NCBI RefSeq assembly: GCF_001552735.1
Contig: NZ_BCRT01000021.1
Span: forward strand, 62,001 to 126,000
Source of the DNA: Sanguibacter suarezii NBRC 16159
GTDB lineage: Bacteria; Actinomycetota; Actinomycetes; Actinomycetales; Cellulomonadaceae
Length of the DNA stretch: 64,000 nucleotides
Reading direction: 5' to 3'
Position 1 is the first letter of the stretch; each line of letters begins with the position of its first letter. The position numbers and the translations under genes are program-made. A model generated the notes under the pieces. The model made no database searches and was not told the origin of the DNA. It saw only the letters and a list, made by a program, of their open reading frames with translations. Below are positions 48,406 to 57,475 of this stretch, in pieces.

Positions 48406-49116
48406 ATGGTTGACACCGCCGCGCCGCAGCATCCGCGCTCTGCCACGGACTACGCCGCCGACTGGCTCGTCATCCCCCTCTACAACGAGGCCTCTGTCGT
48501 CGCCTCCGTGATCGCCGGTGCGCTCCCCACCTTCCCCAACATCGTGTGCGTCGACGACGGCAGCACCGACGGCTCGGGCGCAGCGGCCCGCGCTGCTGGT
48601 GCGACGGTCCTCAGCCATGCCGTGAACCTCGGCCAGGGCGCGGCGCTGCAGACCGGGATCTCCTTCGTCTGCGAGCAGCCGGACGCGCGGGCGTTGGTGA
48701 CCTTCGATGCGGACGGACAGCACCAGGTCTCCGACGCGCGTGCCATGGTCGATCTCATCGCCAGCGGCACGACGGACATCGTCTTCGGCTCCCGGTTCCT
48801 CGACGGACGGACCAAGCCAGGCCTGGTCAAGACCATGGTGCTGACCTTCGCCGTGTGGTTCACCAAGCAGAGCACGGGGATGCGCCTGACGGACGCGCAC
48901 AACGGGCTGCGCGCGATGACCGTCCCCGCCGCGGCCAGGGTCGACCTCACCCAGGACCGGATGGCCCACGCGAGCGAGATCGTGCTCCAGCTCGGTCGCA
49001 CCGGGTTGCCCTGGCAGGAGCACCCCGTCCACGTCCTCTACACCGACTACTCCCGCGGCAAGGGCCAGTCCGTGTGGAACTCGGTCAACATCCTCGTCGA
49101 CCTGCTCTTCAAATAG
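48406..49116 (+). CDS. Polyprenyl-phosphate glycosyltransferase-like GT2
   Basis: This 236-residue GT2 is of the dolichol-phosphate mannose synthase (DPM1) type, which loads a sugar onto a lipid phosphate for use outside the membrane. It has WLVIPLYNEASVVASVI, VCVDDGSTDGSG, VTFDADGQHQVSD with the metal site, FGSRFLDG and the C-terminal HVLYTDYSRGKGQSVWNSV. It lacks the membrane helices of GtrB, but the DUF2304 membrane protein follows 28 bases later and is a common partner. The lipid-linked sugar might be used to decorate the wall polymer. Confidence 0.87.
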   Translation: MVDTAAPQHPRSATDYAADWLVIPLYNEASVVASVIAGALPTFPNIVCVDDGSTDGSGAAARAAGATVLSHAVNLGQGAALQTGISFVCEQPDARALVTFDADGQHQVSDARAMVDLIASGTTDIVFGSRFLDGRTKPGLVKTMVLTFAVWFTKQSTGMRLTDAHNGLRAMTVPAAARVDLTQDRMAHASEIVLQLGRTGLPWQEHPVHVLYTDYSRGKGQSVWNSVNILVDLLFK

Positions 49117-49144
49117 TCCGCACCACCCTGACCGAAGGAGCTCC

Positions 49145-49513
49145 ATGGGCGGCAACGTGCTGCTGATCCAGATCATCCTGCTCGCCGCAGTGGCCGGCAT
49201 CGCCGTGCTGCTCACACGCTCGACCGCGGGCGCACGTCACCAGGCCATCCGGCGTGTGTGCCTCATGCTCTTCGTCGTGGGCGCCGCGGCGTCGGTCATC
49301 TTCCCCCAGGTGCTCACCCGCCTTGCCAACGCCCTGGGCGTCGGTCGTGGGGCGGACCTGCTGCTGTACGCCCTCGTCATCGCCTTCCTCAGCTACATCT
49401 CCACCAGCCACCGGCGGATGAACCGGATGTCCCGGCAGATCACCCTCCTCACGAGGGAGCTCACCCTCGCCGAGGCGCGCACCCAGGAGAAGCCGACGCC
49501 GGCTGACCGGTAG
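49145..49513 (+). CDS. DUF2304 membrane protein
   Basis: This 122-residue protein has three hydrophobic segments (about residues 4-22, 37-55 and 70-88) and a short charged tail that may be a coiled coil (residues 90-115). It matches the DUF2304 family, which typically sits beside DPM1-like GT2 genes and is thought to anchor or assist them. GAAGGAG a few bases before the ATG supports the start. Its function is not established. Confidence 0.82.
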   Translation: MGGNVLLIQIILLAAVAGIAVLLTRSTAGARHQAIRRVCLMLFVVGAAASVIFPQVLTRLANALGVGRGADLLLYALVIAFLSYISTSHRRMNRMSRQITLLTRELTLAEARTQEKPTPADR

Positions 49514-49523
49514 CGCGGTGCCG

Positions 49524-49529
49524 TAAACT
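49524..49529 (+). promoter_or_regulatory. Candidate -10 box (TAAACT) upstream of the first LCP gene
   Basis: TAAACT is eight bases before a GTG (49538) that opens a 13-codon frame ending at 49579. The LCP gene starts at 49614, so the message would carry a leader of about 76 bases holding a possible leaderless mini-frame. Confidence 0.45.
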
Positions 49530-49613
49530 GGGCATCAGTGCCTTCTCGTCCAAACGTCGTGGACGGTGCTCGATGCTGAGCCCGCCCCTCACTGCCACAG
49601 AGTCAGGGCCTCC

Positions 49614-50735
49614 ATGTCCAAGCCGTCCTCGCCGCCTGAGGAGTCAGTCAATCCCGGGCACAACCCCGCGCACGCGCGCTCGCACGCCCGGTCCCGGACG
49701 GGGCGTGTCCTCGCCATGGTGGGGCTCGGCGCCCTGACCTTCGTCGCTGTGGGTGCCGGTGCGGCGATCTACACCCTGAACAACAACGTCACGACCCTCG
49801 CCGTGACGGACCTGCTCAGCGACCGGCCCGCTGCGCCCGAGCCTGACCCCGACGACCCCAACGCTGGCGTGCCGGTCAACATCCTGCTCCTGGGCTCGGA
49901 CACTCGAGAGGGTGGGAATGCGGAGATCGGCGGTGCGGACGCGTCGGTGGCCTCCGACACCACTCTCGTGGTGCACCTGTCTGCCGACCGCAGCCGGGTC
50001 GAGGTCGTCTCCATCCCCCGCGACTCCCTGGTCGACATCCCGGAGTGCCGGACGAGCGACGGCAGGGTGCTGCCTGCGGTGCAGGACACGATGTTCAACC
50101 ATGCCTTCAGCCGCGGCTGGTTCAACGGGGGCGATCTCGCCTCGGCGACCGCCTGCGCGATGTCCACCGTCGAGTCACTCACCGGGCTGTACCTCGACGG
50201 CGCGGTGGTGGCCGACTTCAGCGGCTTCTCCGCGATGGTCGAGGCTCTCGGCGGAGTCCCGATCACCATCCCTGAGGCGATCTCCTCCCCCAAGGCCGGG
50301 GGCCTCACACTGGCGGCCGGGCCGCAGGTGCTCACCCCGCTTGAGGCCACGCAGCTCTCACGCGCACGGACGGGGACTGGGTGGGGACTGGAGATCGGGT
50401 CGGACCTCAAGCGCATCGAACGCCAACAGGCTCTGCTGAGCGCCATGGCTGCCGCTGTCGCGGACAAGAATCTCCTCACCGACCTGCCGTCACTCACCCG
50501 GTTCCTCGACGCTGCGACCGAGTCGTTGACGGTCAGCGACTCCATCGGATCACTGCGAGACATCACCGGTCTAGCACTGAGCCTGCGCAGCACGAAGATG
50601 GACGAGATCGTCTTCACCCAGGTGCCCACAGTGGCCTCTCCGAAGGACCCCGCCCGCGTGGTGTGGACCGAGGAAGCAGCGACGTTGTGGGAGCGGATCG
50701 CCGCGGATCAGCCAATCCAGAGCGCTGACCAGTAG
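49614..50735 (+). CDS. LytR-CpsA-Psr family wall-polymer ligase 1
   Basis: LCP proteins move lipid-linked polymers onto peptidoglycan or other wall acceptors. This 373-residue protein has a short basic cytoplasmic N-terminus, one membrane helix (about 33-55) and the extracellular LCP domain: VNILLLGSDTREGG, SDTTLVVHLSADRSRVEVVSIPRDSLVDIP, the VADFSGFSAMVEALGGVPI block and LKRIERQQALL. Cysteines in IPECRTSDG and ATACAMSTV may form a disulfide, as in LCP 2. I start it at the ATG at 49614; a GTG at 49566 would add 16 residues. Confidence 0.9.
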   Translation: MSKPSSPPEESVNPGHNPAHARSHARSRTGRVLAMVGLGALTFVAVGAGAAIYTLNNNVTTLAVTDLLSDRPAAPEPDPDDPNAGVPVNILLLGSDTREGGNAEIGGADASVASDTTLVVHLSADRSRVEVVSIPRDSLVDIPECRTSDGRVLPAVQDTMFNHAFSRGWFNGGDLASATACAMSTVESLTGLYLDGAVVADFSGFSAMVEALGGVPITIPEAISSPKAGGLTLAAGPQVLTPLEATQLSRARTGTGWGLEIGSDLKRIERQQALLSAMAAAVADKNLLTDLPSLTRFLDAATESLTVSDSIGSLRDITGLALSLRSTKMDEIVFTQVPTVASPKDPARVVWTEEAATLWERIAADQPIQSADQ

Positions 50736-50799
50736 CGATCTCCACAATCCCTCCACCAGGAAGCCGCTCGCACTTCTCCGGCTCTGCGCCCCACCAACC

Positions 50800-50805
50800 T
50801 AGGAT
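50800..50805 (+). promoter_or_regulatory. Candidate leaderless -10 box (TAGGAT)
   Basis: TAGGAT is eight bases before the GTG at 50814 with no Shine-Dalgarno between. It would give the second LCP gene its own leaderless message. Confidence 0.45.
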
Positions 50806-50813
50806 TGCCAATC

Positions 50814-52148
50814 GTGACGAATCCTCATGCCCCGACCCGGGCCGCGCTCCGCGCACAGGACTCAGCTGCTGCTGGGCGCGACCCTCGGCATGCTCGGATC
50901 ACCCGCAAGCACCACGTGATGCGCGGCATCTCTCTGGTCCTCGCCGGCACCTTCGCCTTCATCGCCACCGGGGCGGGTGCCGTGATCTACAAGTTCCAGA
51001 ACAACATCGAGTCGATCGACATCTCCGATCGCCTCGCCGCGGTCGAAGGGCTCCCTGCCGCTCCCACGGCCGACCCGGAGGACCCGAAGGCGGGACTCCC
51101 GGTCAACATCCTGCTCATGGGCTCTGACGACCGCAGCGGGGAGAACGCCACGATCGGCGGCGACGCCGGCGGGATGCGGTCTGACACGACGATCGTCATG
51201 CACATCTCGGCTGACCGGAGCCGGGTGGAGCTCGTCTCCATCCCGCGCGACTCCTTGGTCGACATCCCCTCGTGCGAGATGACTGATGGATCCATGACAA
51301 AGCCGCGGTCGAACGCGATGTTCAACTCGGCCTTCGCTCTCGGCTGGGATACCGGTGGAGACATTGCCTCCGCCGCCACCTGCGCGATGGTGACGGTCAT
51401 GTCTCTCACCGACGTCTACCTCGACGGGTTCGTCGTCGTGGACTTCGCCGGCTTCCAGTCGATGATCGATGCCATCGGAGGGGTGCCGATGTGCATCCCC
51501 GAGGCCATCGTGGCCCCTGAGGCGGACCTCAACCTCGAGGCCGGTCAGCAGACTCTCAACGGCGCACAGGCCTTGGGCCTGGCCCGGGCACGCAAGGGCA
51601 CCGGGCTCAACGGCTCCGACCTCACACGGATCACGCGCCAGCAGGAGCTCCTCGGGGCCACCGCGAAGGCGCTGCTGGACCAGAACCTCCTCACCGACGC
51701 ACCCGGCCTGCTGCAGTTCCTCAACGCCGCGACGTCGTCGCTCAAGGCCAGCCAGAACTTCGCCTCACTGCAGAATCTCAGCGGGCTCGCCCTGTCGCTG
51801 CGCGGCCTGGACGCCGCGGGTATCAACTTCCTCACCGTCCCGGTCGCAGACGCTCCCTCGGACAAGAACCGTGTCGTGTGGACCTCTGCTGCAGACACGA
51901 TCTGGGAGAACATGGCCGCCGACCGACCGATCGACGGATCGACGCCGGTCGAGGAAGCCCCGGTCGAGACGCCTCAGCTGCCCGCAGCGGGCGCGGGTAC
52001 GACAGACGCAGCCGACACGGCTCCGGCCGACACCGCCACCCCTGAGGTCACGACGCCGGAGGCAGCTCCCCAGCCGACCCCCACCACCACGTCAGCCCCG
52101 CCGAAGGGCCTGACCACCGCCGCCGACACGCTTGTGACGTGCGGCTGA
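50814..52148 (+). CDS. LytR-CpsA-Psr family wall-polymer ligase 2
   Basis: This 444-residue LCP protein is a close paralogue of LCP 1: VNILLMGSDDRSGE, SDTTIVMHISADRSRVELVSIPRDSLVDIP, VVDFAGFQSMIDAIGGVPM and LTRITRQQELL, with the same cysteine pair. A membrane helix lies at about residues 36-58. It carries an extra C-terminal tail of about 65 residues rich in Pro, Thr and Ala that ends in a cysteine (TLVTCG) and may span or bind the wall. The GTG at 50814 follows a leaderless -10. The third LCP gene begins 11 bases after its stop. Confidence 0.9.
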   Translation: MTNPHAPTRAALRAQDSAAAGRDPRHARITRKHHVMRGISLVLAGTFAFIATGAGAVIYKFQNNIESIDISDRLAAVEGLPAAPTADPEDPKAGLPVNILLMGSDDRSGENATIGGDAGGMRSDTTIVMHISADRSRVELVSIPRDSLVDIPSCEMTDGSMTKPRSNAMFNSAFALGWDTGGDIASAATCAMVTVMSLTDVYLDGFVVVDFAGFQSMIDAIGGVPMCIPEAIVAPEADLNLEAGQQTLNGAQALGLARARKGTGLNGSDLTRITRQQELLGATAKALLDQNLLTDAPGLLQFLNAATSSLKASQNFASLQNLSGLALSLRGLDAAGINFLTVPVADAPSDKNRVVWTSAADTIWENMAADRPIDGSTPVEEAPVETPQLPAAGAGTTDAADTAPADTATPEVTTPEAAPQPTPTTTSAPPKGLTTAADTLVTCG

Positions 52149-52159
52149 ACGGGGCATCC

Positions 52160-53716
52160 ATGACTCCCAACGACGAGCCCCGGCCCAGCGCGATCCCTCC
52201 GCCGAGCTTCACGCCGCAATCGGGGCGTCCACCACGCCCCTCAGCGCGTGAGGCCACGATCGAGGTCGGCGACACCGGCGACGGCGTCCTGCGCGCCGTC
52301 CCAGCCGCCAGCTCGGGTGGCTCGCGGCCACCGGTCGTCCGCCGGACCTCCTCCGACGCCGATGGTCACCTGAGCAGCAACGCGCCACGCAGCGGGTCCT
52401 CCGGACGCATCCCCGCGGCCGCACCGCGTGCCGCTACGCCGCCCCCTGCACGCCCCGCCCGTCCGGTGTCCAGCGGCGGTACGCCGCGGCCCGCCGCGGG
52501 TGCGGCACAGCCGGCGGCTGACCCTTCGCGGCCAGCCGCCTTCGAGCCCGCTGTCCGCACGAGCCGGCCAGGTGCAGACGCCGGGCCGGCGCGTCCGGTC
52601 CAGACGCCCCGGTCCGCGTCCCCCCGTGCACGGACAGCGCCGCCCCTGGCTGGTGCCGTCACCGCAGCGGACAGAGCAACGCCCCGAGCGGCACAGAGCG
52701 CCGGGCGCGCACAGGCTACCCGCGGCGGCGCCCCGGGTGGTCCCGTCGGGCCACTCCCCACCCAGCGCGCGACGCCCCGGTGGGGCCGGATCGCCGCGCT
52801 CGGCGTCGCCCTGCTGCTCATCCTGGCCATCGCCTGGCCGGTCGGCCTGCTGGTGTGGGCCAACGGCAAGATCAACCACATCGAGGCGCTCTCCGGCGCC
52901 TCGGGAACGGCGGGTACCACGTATCTGCTCGCCGGTTCCGACTCCCGCGCGGACGGCACCGTCGGTGACGACGGCACGGTCGGTGCACGCACAGACACCA
53001 TCATGGTGCTGCACGTGCCCGACTCTGGAGCGACGTCCCTCATCAGCCTGCCGCGCGACTCCTACGTCGACATCCCGGGGCACGATCCGAACAAGCTCAA
53101 CTCCGCATACTCCTGGGGCGGGGCACCGCTGCTCGTCCAGACGGTCGAAGGCATGACCGGCATGACGGTCGACCACTACATCGAGATCGGCTTCAGCGGG
53201 GTCGAGACGATCGTGGACGCCGTAGGCGGGGTGGAGCTCTGCCTCGACTACGACGTGAACGATGAGCTGAGCGGACTGGTCTGGACGGCCGGCTGCCACA
53301 CCGCAGACGGCACGACGGCACTCGCCTTCTCGCGCATGCGCTACTCCGACCCCACCGGGGACATCGGACGGGCCGAGCGGCAGCGTCAGGTGATCGGTGC
53401 GGTGACCTCGGCGCTCCAGGACAAGTCGATCCTCGTCAAGCCCGGCACCCAGCGCTCGCTCATCAGTGCGGGTCTGGACGTCCTCACCGTCGACGACGGC
53501 ACGAACATCGTGGACCTGGCCAAGATGGCGCTCGCCTTCCGTGCCGCGAACGGCCCTGACGGCGTGACCGGCACCCCGCCGCTGAGCAGCCTGGACTACC
53601 GTCCAGGGAGCGTCGGGTCCGCTGTCCAGCTCGACCCCGAGCGCAGCCCTCAGTTCTGGACCGACATCCGCGAGGGTACGACCCCCGCCGGCGTGGTGGG
53701 CGGCCTCCCGCAGTAG
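52160..53716 (+). CDS. LytR-CpsA-Psr family wall-polymer ligase 3 with long cytoplasmic region
   Basis: The 518-residue product has about 205 N-terminal residues rich in Pro, Arg, Ala and Ser, predicted to be disordered and inside the cell. A membrane helix (209-233) and a divergent LCP domain follow: TYLLAGSDSRADG, RTDTIMVLHVPDSGATSLISLPRDSYVDIP, IGFSGVETIVDAVGGVELCL and IGRAERQRQVI. It is not a close paralogue of LCP 1 and 2. I use the ATG at 52160; a GTG at 52139 overlaps the previous gene. The long tail may bind a synthesis enzyme or be phosphorylated. Confidence 0.88.
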   Translation: MTPNDEPRPSAIPPPSFTPQSGRPPRPSAREATIEVGDTGDGVLRAVPAASSGGSRPPVVRRTSSDADGHLSSNAPRSGSSGRIPAAAPRAATPPPARPARPVSSGGTPRPAAGAAQPAADPSRPAAFEPAVRTSRPGADAGPARPVQTPRSASPRARTAPPLAGAVTAADRATPRAAQSAGRAQATRGGAPGGPVGPLPTQRATPRWGRIAALGVALLLILAIAWPVGLLVWANGKINHIEALSGASGTAGTTYLLAGSDSRADGTVGDDGTVGARTDTIMVLHVPDSGATSLISLPRDSYVDIPGHDPNKLNSAYSWGGAPLLVQTVEGMTGMTVDHYIEIGFSGVETIVDAVGGVELCLDYDVNDELSGLVWTAGCHTADGTTALAFSRMRYSDPTGDIGRAERQRQVIGAVTSALQDKSILVKPGTQRSLISAGLDVLTVDDGTNIVDLAKMALAFRAANGPDGVTGTPPLSSLDYRPGSVGSAVQLDPERSPQFWTDIREGTTPAGVVGGLPQ

Positions 53717-53725
53717 AGCGCGTCG

Positions 53726-54256
53726 TCAGACTGCGAATCCGGTGCGCTGCTCGCGCCCGGCACGCAGCTTGGCGCCCTTGGCCTTGGCCTGCTCGCTCAG
53801 TTCGTCCTGGAAGTCGAGCATCGCCTGACGCAGCGCGAGCGACGTCTCGTCGGTCCCGCTGGCAAGGATCCGCGCGGCCAGCAGGCCCGCGTTACGCGCT
53901 CCGCCGATCGAGACCGTGGCGACGGGCACCCCGGCCGGCATCTGCACGATCGAGAGCAGGGAGTCCATCCCGTCGAGGTAGGCGAGCGGCACCGGGACAC
54001 CGATCACCGGCAGCGGGGTCACCGCGGCGAGCATGCCGGGCAGGTGTGCTGCCCCTCCGGCGCCGGCGATGATGACGCGTAGCCCACGCCCGGCGGCTTC
54101 GCGGCCGTAGTCGATCATCTCGGTCGGCATCCGGTGCGCGGAGACGACGTCGACCTCGATCGCCACACCGAACTCGGTCAGCGCGTCCGCGGCGGCCTGC
54201 ATGACCGGCCAGTCGGAGTCCGATCCCATGACGATCCCGACGACTGCGTTGCTCAT
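53726..54256 (-). CDS. purE: N5-carboxyaminoimidazole ribonucleotide mutase
   Basis: PurE moves the carboxyl group of N5-CAIR to give CAIR in purine synthesis. From the ATG at 54256 it is 176 residues with [22 protein letters not shown] and [27 protein letters not shown], all family marks. AAGGGAA before the ATG supports this start; a frame open to 54535 runs into purK and is not used. PurK, which makes its substrate, is encoded just upstream. It converges with the LCP 3 gene across nine bases. Confidence 0.96.
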   Translation of the reverse strand: MSNAVVGIVMGSDSDWPVMQAAADALTEFGVAIEVDVVSAHRMPTEMIDYGREAAGRGLRVIIAGAGGAAHLPGMLAAVTPLPVIGVPVPLAYLDGMDSLLSIVQMPAGVPVATVSIGGARNAGLLAARILASGTDETSLALRQAMLDFQDELSEQAKAKGAKLRAGREQRTGFAV

Positions 54257-54282
54257 GTGCGTTCCCTTGCTCGACTGGCTGG

Positions 54283-55488
54283 TCAGATGGTGGCTGATGG
54301 CGCGGCCGCCTCGGCGACGGTCTCCCCGCGCAGGATGGCCGCAGCCGCCATGGCTCGGCGTCGGACGTCGTCCAGGTCGGTTCCGCTGACGTTGACGTGG
54401 CCGAGCTTGCGGCCCGGGCGCACGTCCTTGCCGTAGAGGTTCACGCGGGCGTCGGGGAAGGCTGCCAGGACGTCCGGCAGCGCGTCGGTCATCTGGGCGA
54501 GGGAGCTGCCGAGCACGTTCGCCATGACCGTCCACGGCGCGGTCGGGCGGGTCTCGCCGAGCGGCAGGTCCAGGACGGCGCGCAGGTGCTGCTCGAACTG
54601 GCTGGTCACCGACCCGTCGATGGTCCAGTGCCCGGAGTTGTGAGGTCGCATGGCGAGCTCGTTGACGACGATCGTGCGCTCCCCGTCCTCGGTGACGACC
54701 TCGAAGAGCTCGACGGCGAGCACGCCCGTGACATCAAGACCTTCGGCGATGGCCACCGCAGCCGACCGTGCCTCCTCGGCCTCGGCCTCGGTGAGGTCCG
54801 GGGCGGGGGCCACCACCTCGGAGCAGACGCCGTCGCGCTGGACGGACTCCACGACGGGCCAGGTGCGGACCTCCCCGCTCCGGCGACGCGCCACGAGGAC
54901 GGCGAGCTCGCGGGTGAAGGGGACCTTCTCCTCCACGAGGAGGGTCGGGCCGCCGGAGGTCACGCCGGAGAACCAGTCGGCGACGTCGTCGGGAGACGTC
55001 ACCACGCGCACGCCCTTGCCGTCGTAGCCGCCGCGGGAGGTCTTGACCACTGCCTCACCGCCGGGGCTGGCAGTGAGGAAGTCGGCGAGCTGGGCGCGGG
55101 CGGTGGGCTCGTCGCGAGAGAGTTCGGCCCAGCGCGGGCATGGGGCTCCGAGCTCGGTGAGCCGGCGTCGCATGACGATCTTGTCCTGGGCCTGGACGAG
55201 GGCGTGGGGGCCGGGGTGCACGGGGACACCCGCGGCGACGAGCTCGTGGAGCAGGTCGTTGGGCACGTGCTCGTGCTCGAAGGTCAGCACGTCGGCACCC
55301 GTCACGAGGGCACGGAGCGCCTGCTCGTCGGAGGCCGCGCCGACCGGTGAGTCGACGACCACCTGCCCCGCCGAGGAGTCCGCCGCCTCGACCAGGACGC
55401 GCAGGTGCACGCCGAGCTCGGCCGCTGCGGGGGCCATCATCCGGGCGAGCTGCCCGCCACCTACTACTGCAATCACTGGAGCTGCCAC
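54283..55488 (-). CDS. purK: N5-carboxyaminoimidazole ribonucleotide synthase
   Basis: PurK uses ATP and bicarbonate to carboxylate AIR. The 401-residue protein has the N-terminal [20 protein letters not shown], an ATP-grasp domain with [17 protein letters not shown] and [20 protein letters not shown], and [19 protein letters not shown]. The GTG start at 55488 is eight bases from a TAGGCT box with no Shine-Dalgarno, so the message is likely leaderless. It is followed 26 bases later by purE. Confidence 0.96.
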   Translation of the reverse strand: MAAPVIAVVGGGQLARMMAPAAAELGVHLRVLVEAADSSAGQVVVDSPVGAASDEQALRALVTGADVLTFEHEHVPNDLLHELVAAGVPVHPGPHALVQAQDKIVMRRRLTELGAPCPRWAELSRDEPTARAQLADFLTASPGGEAVVKTSRGGYDGKGVRVVTSPDDVADWFSGVTSGGPTLLVEEKVPFTRELAVLVARRRSGEVRTWPVVESVQRDGVCSEVVAPAPDLTEAEAEEARSAAVAIAEGLDVTGVLAVELFEVVTEDGERTIVVNELAMRPHNSGHWTIDGSVTSQFEQHLRAVLDLPLGETRPTAPWTVMANVLGSSLAQMTDALPDVLAAFPDARVNLYGKDVRPGRKLGHVNVSGTDLDDVRRRAMAAAAILRGETVAEAAAPSATI

Positions 55489-55496
55489 AGTGAGCC

Positions 55497-55502
55497 AGCC
55501 TA
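55497..55502 (-). promoter_or_regulatory. Leaderless -10 box (TAGGCT) of purK
   Basis: TAGGCT on the minus strand, eight bases from the GTG at 55488. It faces the gtrA box 40 bases away in a 65-base divergent gap. Confidence 0.5.
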
Positions 55503-55541
55503 GTCGAGACCAGCACGAACACCGACCGTGGTCATCCGCGA

Positions 55542-55547
55542 TAATCT
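55542..55547 (+). promoter_or_regulatory. Leaderless -10 box (TAATCT) of the GtrA gene
   Basis: TAATCT, then six bases, then the ATG at 55554, with no Shine-Dalgarno. This is one of the best leaderless matches in the window. Confidence 0.6.
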
Positions 55548-55553
55548 TCGACC

Positions 55554-56081
55554 ATGACCATCCGAGGCCGCTCCTCCGTGGCCGCCCACGACGCTCCGGC
55601 GCCCGGTCGCCGCGCCGCTGTCCTCGCTCGGATCCGCGAGCTCATGCGTTTCGGCGCGGTGGGCGGCGTGGCATTCGTCGTCGACACGGGGCTGTTCAAC
55701 CTCTTGCGCTTCGGTCCGGGCGAGGTGCTCGAGGACAAGCCCATCACGGCCAAGATCATCTCGGTCGCCGTGGCGACCGTGGTCGCGTGGCTGGGCAACC
55801 GGTTCTGGACCTTCTCCGACCGGCGCACCGACACCCAGCTGCGCGAGTTCGCCGGCTTCGTGGTGGTGAACATCGGCGGGATGGCCATCGCGATCGGCTG
55901 TCTGGCCTTCTCCCACTACGTCCTGGACCTGCGCTCCCCGCTGGCGGACAACATCTCCGCGAACGGCGTCGGGCTGGTCCTCGGCATGGTCTTCCGCTAC
56001 GTCGCCTACCGCACGTGGGTCTTCACCGCCACGCCCGACGCCGCGGCGCACAGCGACACCAGCACCGCGCCGCGCCGCTGA
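55554..56081 (+). CDS. GtrA family membrane protein
   Basis: GtrA proteins are small four-helix membrane proteins thought to flip polyprenyl-phosphate sugars. This 175-residue protein shows LMRFGAVGGVAFVVDTGLFNLLR, VATVVAWLGNRFWTF, FAGFVVVNIGGMAIAIGCL and VFRYVAYRTWVF, the standard four segments and charged signatures. It could work with the DPM1-like GT2 at 48406, but is 6 kb away and next to purK, an arrangement I recall from other actinobacteria. Leaderless start. Confidence 0.9.
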   Translation: MTIRGRSSVAAHDAPAPGRRAAVLARIRELMRFGAVGGVAFVVDTGLFNLLRFGPGEVLEDKPITAKIISVAVATVVAWLGNRFWTFSDRRTDTQLREFAGFVVVNIGGMAIAIGCLAFSHYVLDLRSPLADNISANGVGLVLGMVFRYVAYRTWVFTATPDAAAHSDTSTAPRR

Positions 56082-56096
56082 GGCGCAGGCGACCGT

Positions 56097-57425
56097 CTAC
56101 CAGCTCCGGCGACGCTTCGAGCGGCTCGAGATCGTGGTGCCGTGAGGCAGCACGAGCTCGGGGTCCATGGTCCGCGGCACGCCAGACAGGAACACCGAGA
56201 ACACCGGCGGGCGACGCTGCGAGAGCTCCAGACGGCCGCCGTCGGCTGCCACGAGGTCGCGGGCAAGGGCAAGGCCCAGCCCGGTCCCCTTGCCCGAGGT
56301 GACCTCCCGCTCGAAGATCCGCGGGGCCAGGTCGTCCGGCACGCCGGGCCCTTCGTCCGAGACCTGGACGGCCATCGCCCCGCTCGGCCCCGAGGGCTTG
56401 GCGCGCACCGTCGTGGTGCCGGCGCCGTGCTTGAGGGAGTTCTCGATGAGGGTGGCCAGCACCTGGGCGAGAGCGCCCGGGGTGGCGAGCACGTGGACGT
56501 CCGGGGAGACGTCGACGACGAGCGTGCGACCGTGCTTGAGGAAGGTAGGAGCCCACTCCTCCTCCTGCTGCTGCACCACGTCGATGAGGTGCACGGCCTC
56601 GGTGGTCCCACCGGAGGTGCGTGAGCGTGAGAGCAGGTCGTCGACCACCTGGACCAGGCGTTCGACCTGCTCGAGGGAGATCCGTGCCTCTTCCTGGACC
56701 TCCTCGTTGTCCCCGGCAGCCAAGGAGATCTCTTCCAGGCGCATGGACAGGGCGGTCAGCGGGGTGCGCAGCTGGTGGGAGGCGTCGGAGGCGAACTGGC
56801 GCTCGGCAGCCAACCGACCGGCCATCCGGTCGGAGCTGCGGGCCAGCTCGGCGGCCACCAGGTCGATCTCCTCGACACCGGAGGGTTCGATGCGCGGGCG
56901 CACCTGCCCCGAGCCGAGCTGCTCGGCCGAGGCCGCGAGGTAGACGAGCGGGGCGGAGAGACGGTTGGCCTGCCACACGGCCATGACGATGCCTGCTCCG
57001 AAGGCCACCACGGCCGCGGCGACGACGAGCACCACGACCTGCGCGCTGCGCAGGTAGATGTCCCAGTAGGAGACGGCGATCTGGATCGTCGCGTTGGACT
57101 GGGTGCGGATCGGGCGTTCCACCACCCGGCCGGAGATCGGCTCGCCGGCAGTGGCCGTCGTGCCGTCGGGGCTGACCACGACGATGTAGGCGCCGATCCG
57201 ACCGTTCTCCCCGCCGACGTACCGGTTGAGGAAGGTCTCGTCGATCGCCTCACCGCGAGCGATCCGCCCTTCCACCGCCCGGCCCAGCTCGGAGGTGCGT
57301 GACTGCAGGTCGCGCACCTCGTTGTCGCGGACCAACGAGGCACCGAGGATCGCCAGCGGCAACCCCAGGAGGATGACGGCCACAGCCACCGCGGAGACGG
57401 TGGCAAGCAGTACTCGACGGCGCAT
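56097..57425 (-). CDS. Sensor histidine kinase, HisKA/HAMP type
   Basis: This 442-residue kinase has two membrane helices (about 7-32 and 127-150) flanking an outside domain of about 95 residues, a HAMP linker, the H-box ASDASHQLRTPLTALS (phosphoacceptor His217) and an ATPase domain with LATLIENSLKHGAG and GKGTGLGLALARDLV. The response regulator gene lies upstream on the same strand, 50 bases away. The sensed signal is unknown. A basic C-terminal tail (SRSKRRRSW) is present. Confidence 0.93.
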   Translation of the reverse strand: MRRRVLLATVSAVAVAVILLGLPLAILGASLVRDNEVRDLQSRTSELGRAVEGRIARGEAIDETFLNRYVGGENGRIGAYIVVVSPDGTTATAGEPISGRVVERPIRTQSNATIQIAVSYWDIYLRSAQVVVLVVAAAVVAFGAGIVMAVWQANRLSAPLVYLAASAEQLGSGQVRPRIEPSGVEEIDLVAAELARSSDRMAGRLAAERQFASDASHQLRTPLTALSMRLEEISLAAGDNEEVQEEARISLEQVERLVQVVDDLLSRSRTSGGTTEAVHLIDVVQQQEEEWAPTFLKHGRTLVVDVSPDVHVLATPGALAQVLATLIENSLKHGAGTTTVRAKPSGPSGAMAVQVSDEGPGVPDDLAPRIFEREVTSGKGTGLGLALARDLVAADGGRLELSQRRPPVFSVFLSGVPRTMDPELVLPHGTTISSRSKRRRSW

Positions 57426-57475
57426 GCTCTAGTGCTCCCTACCGGGCGGTCCCCAGCGGGGCACCCGGAGCTCTG

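Noticed and set aside
54257-54535. N-terminal extension of PurE
   Set aside because: It overlaps the end of purK and is Arg/Gly/Pro-rich; PurE proteins normally begin at the [15 protein letters not shown] start.
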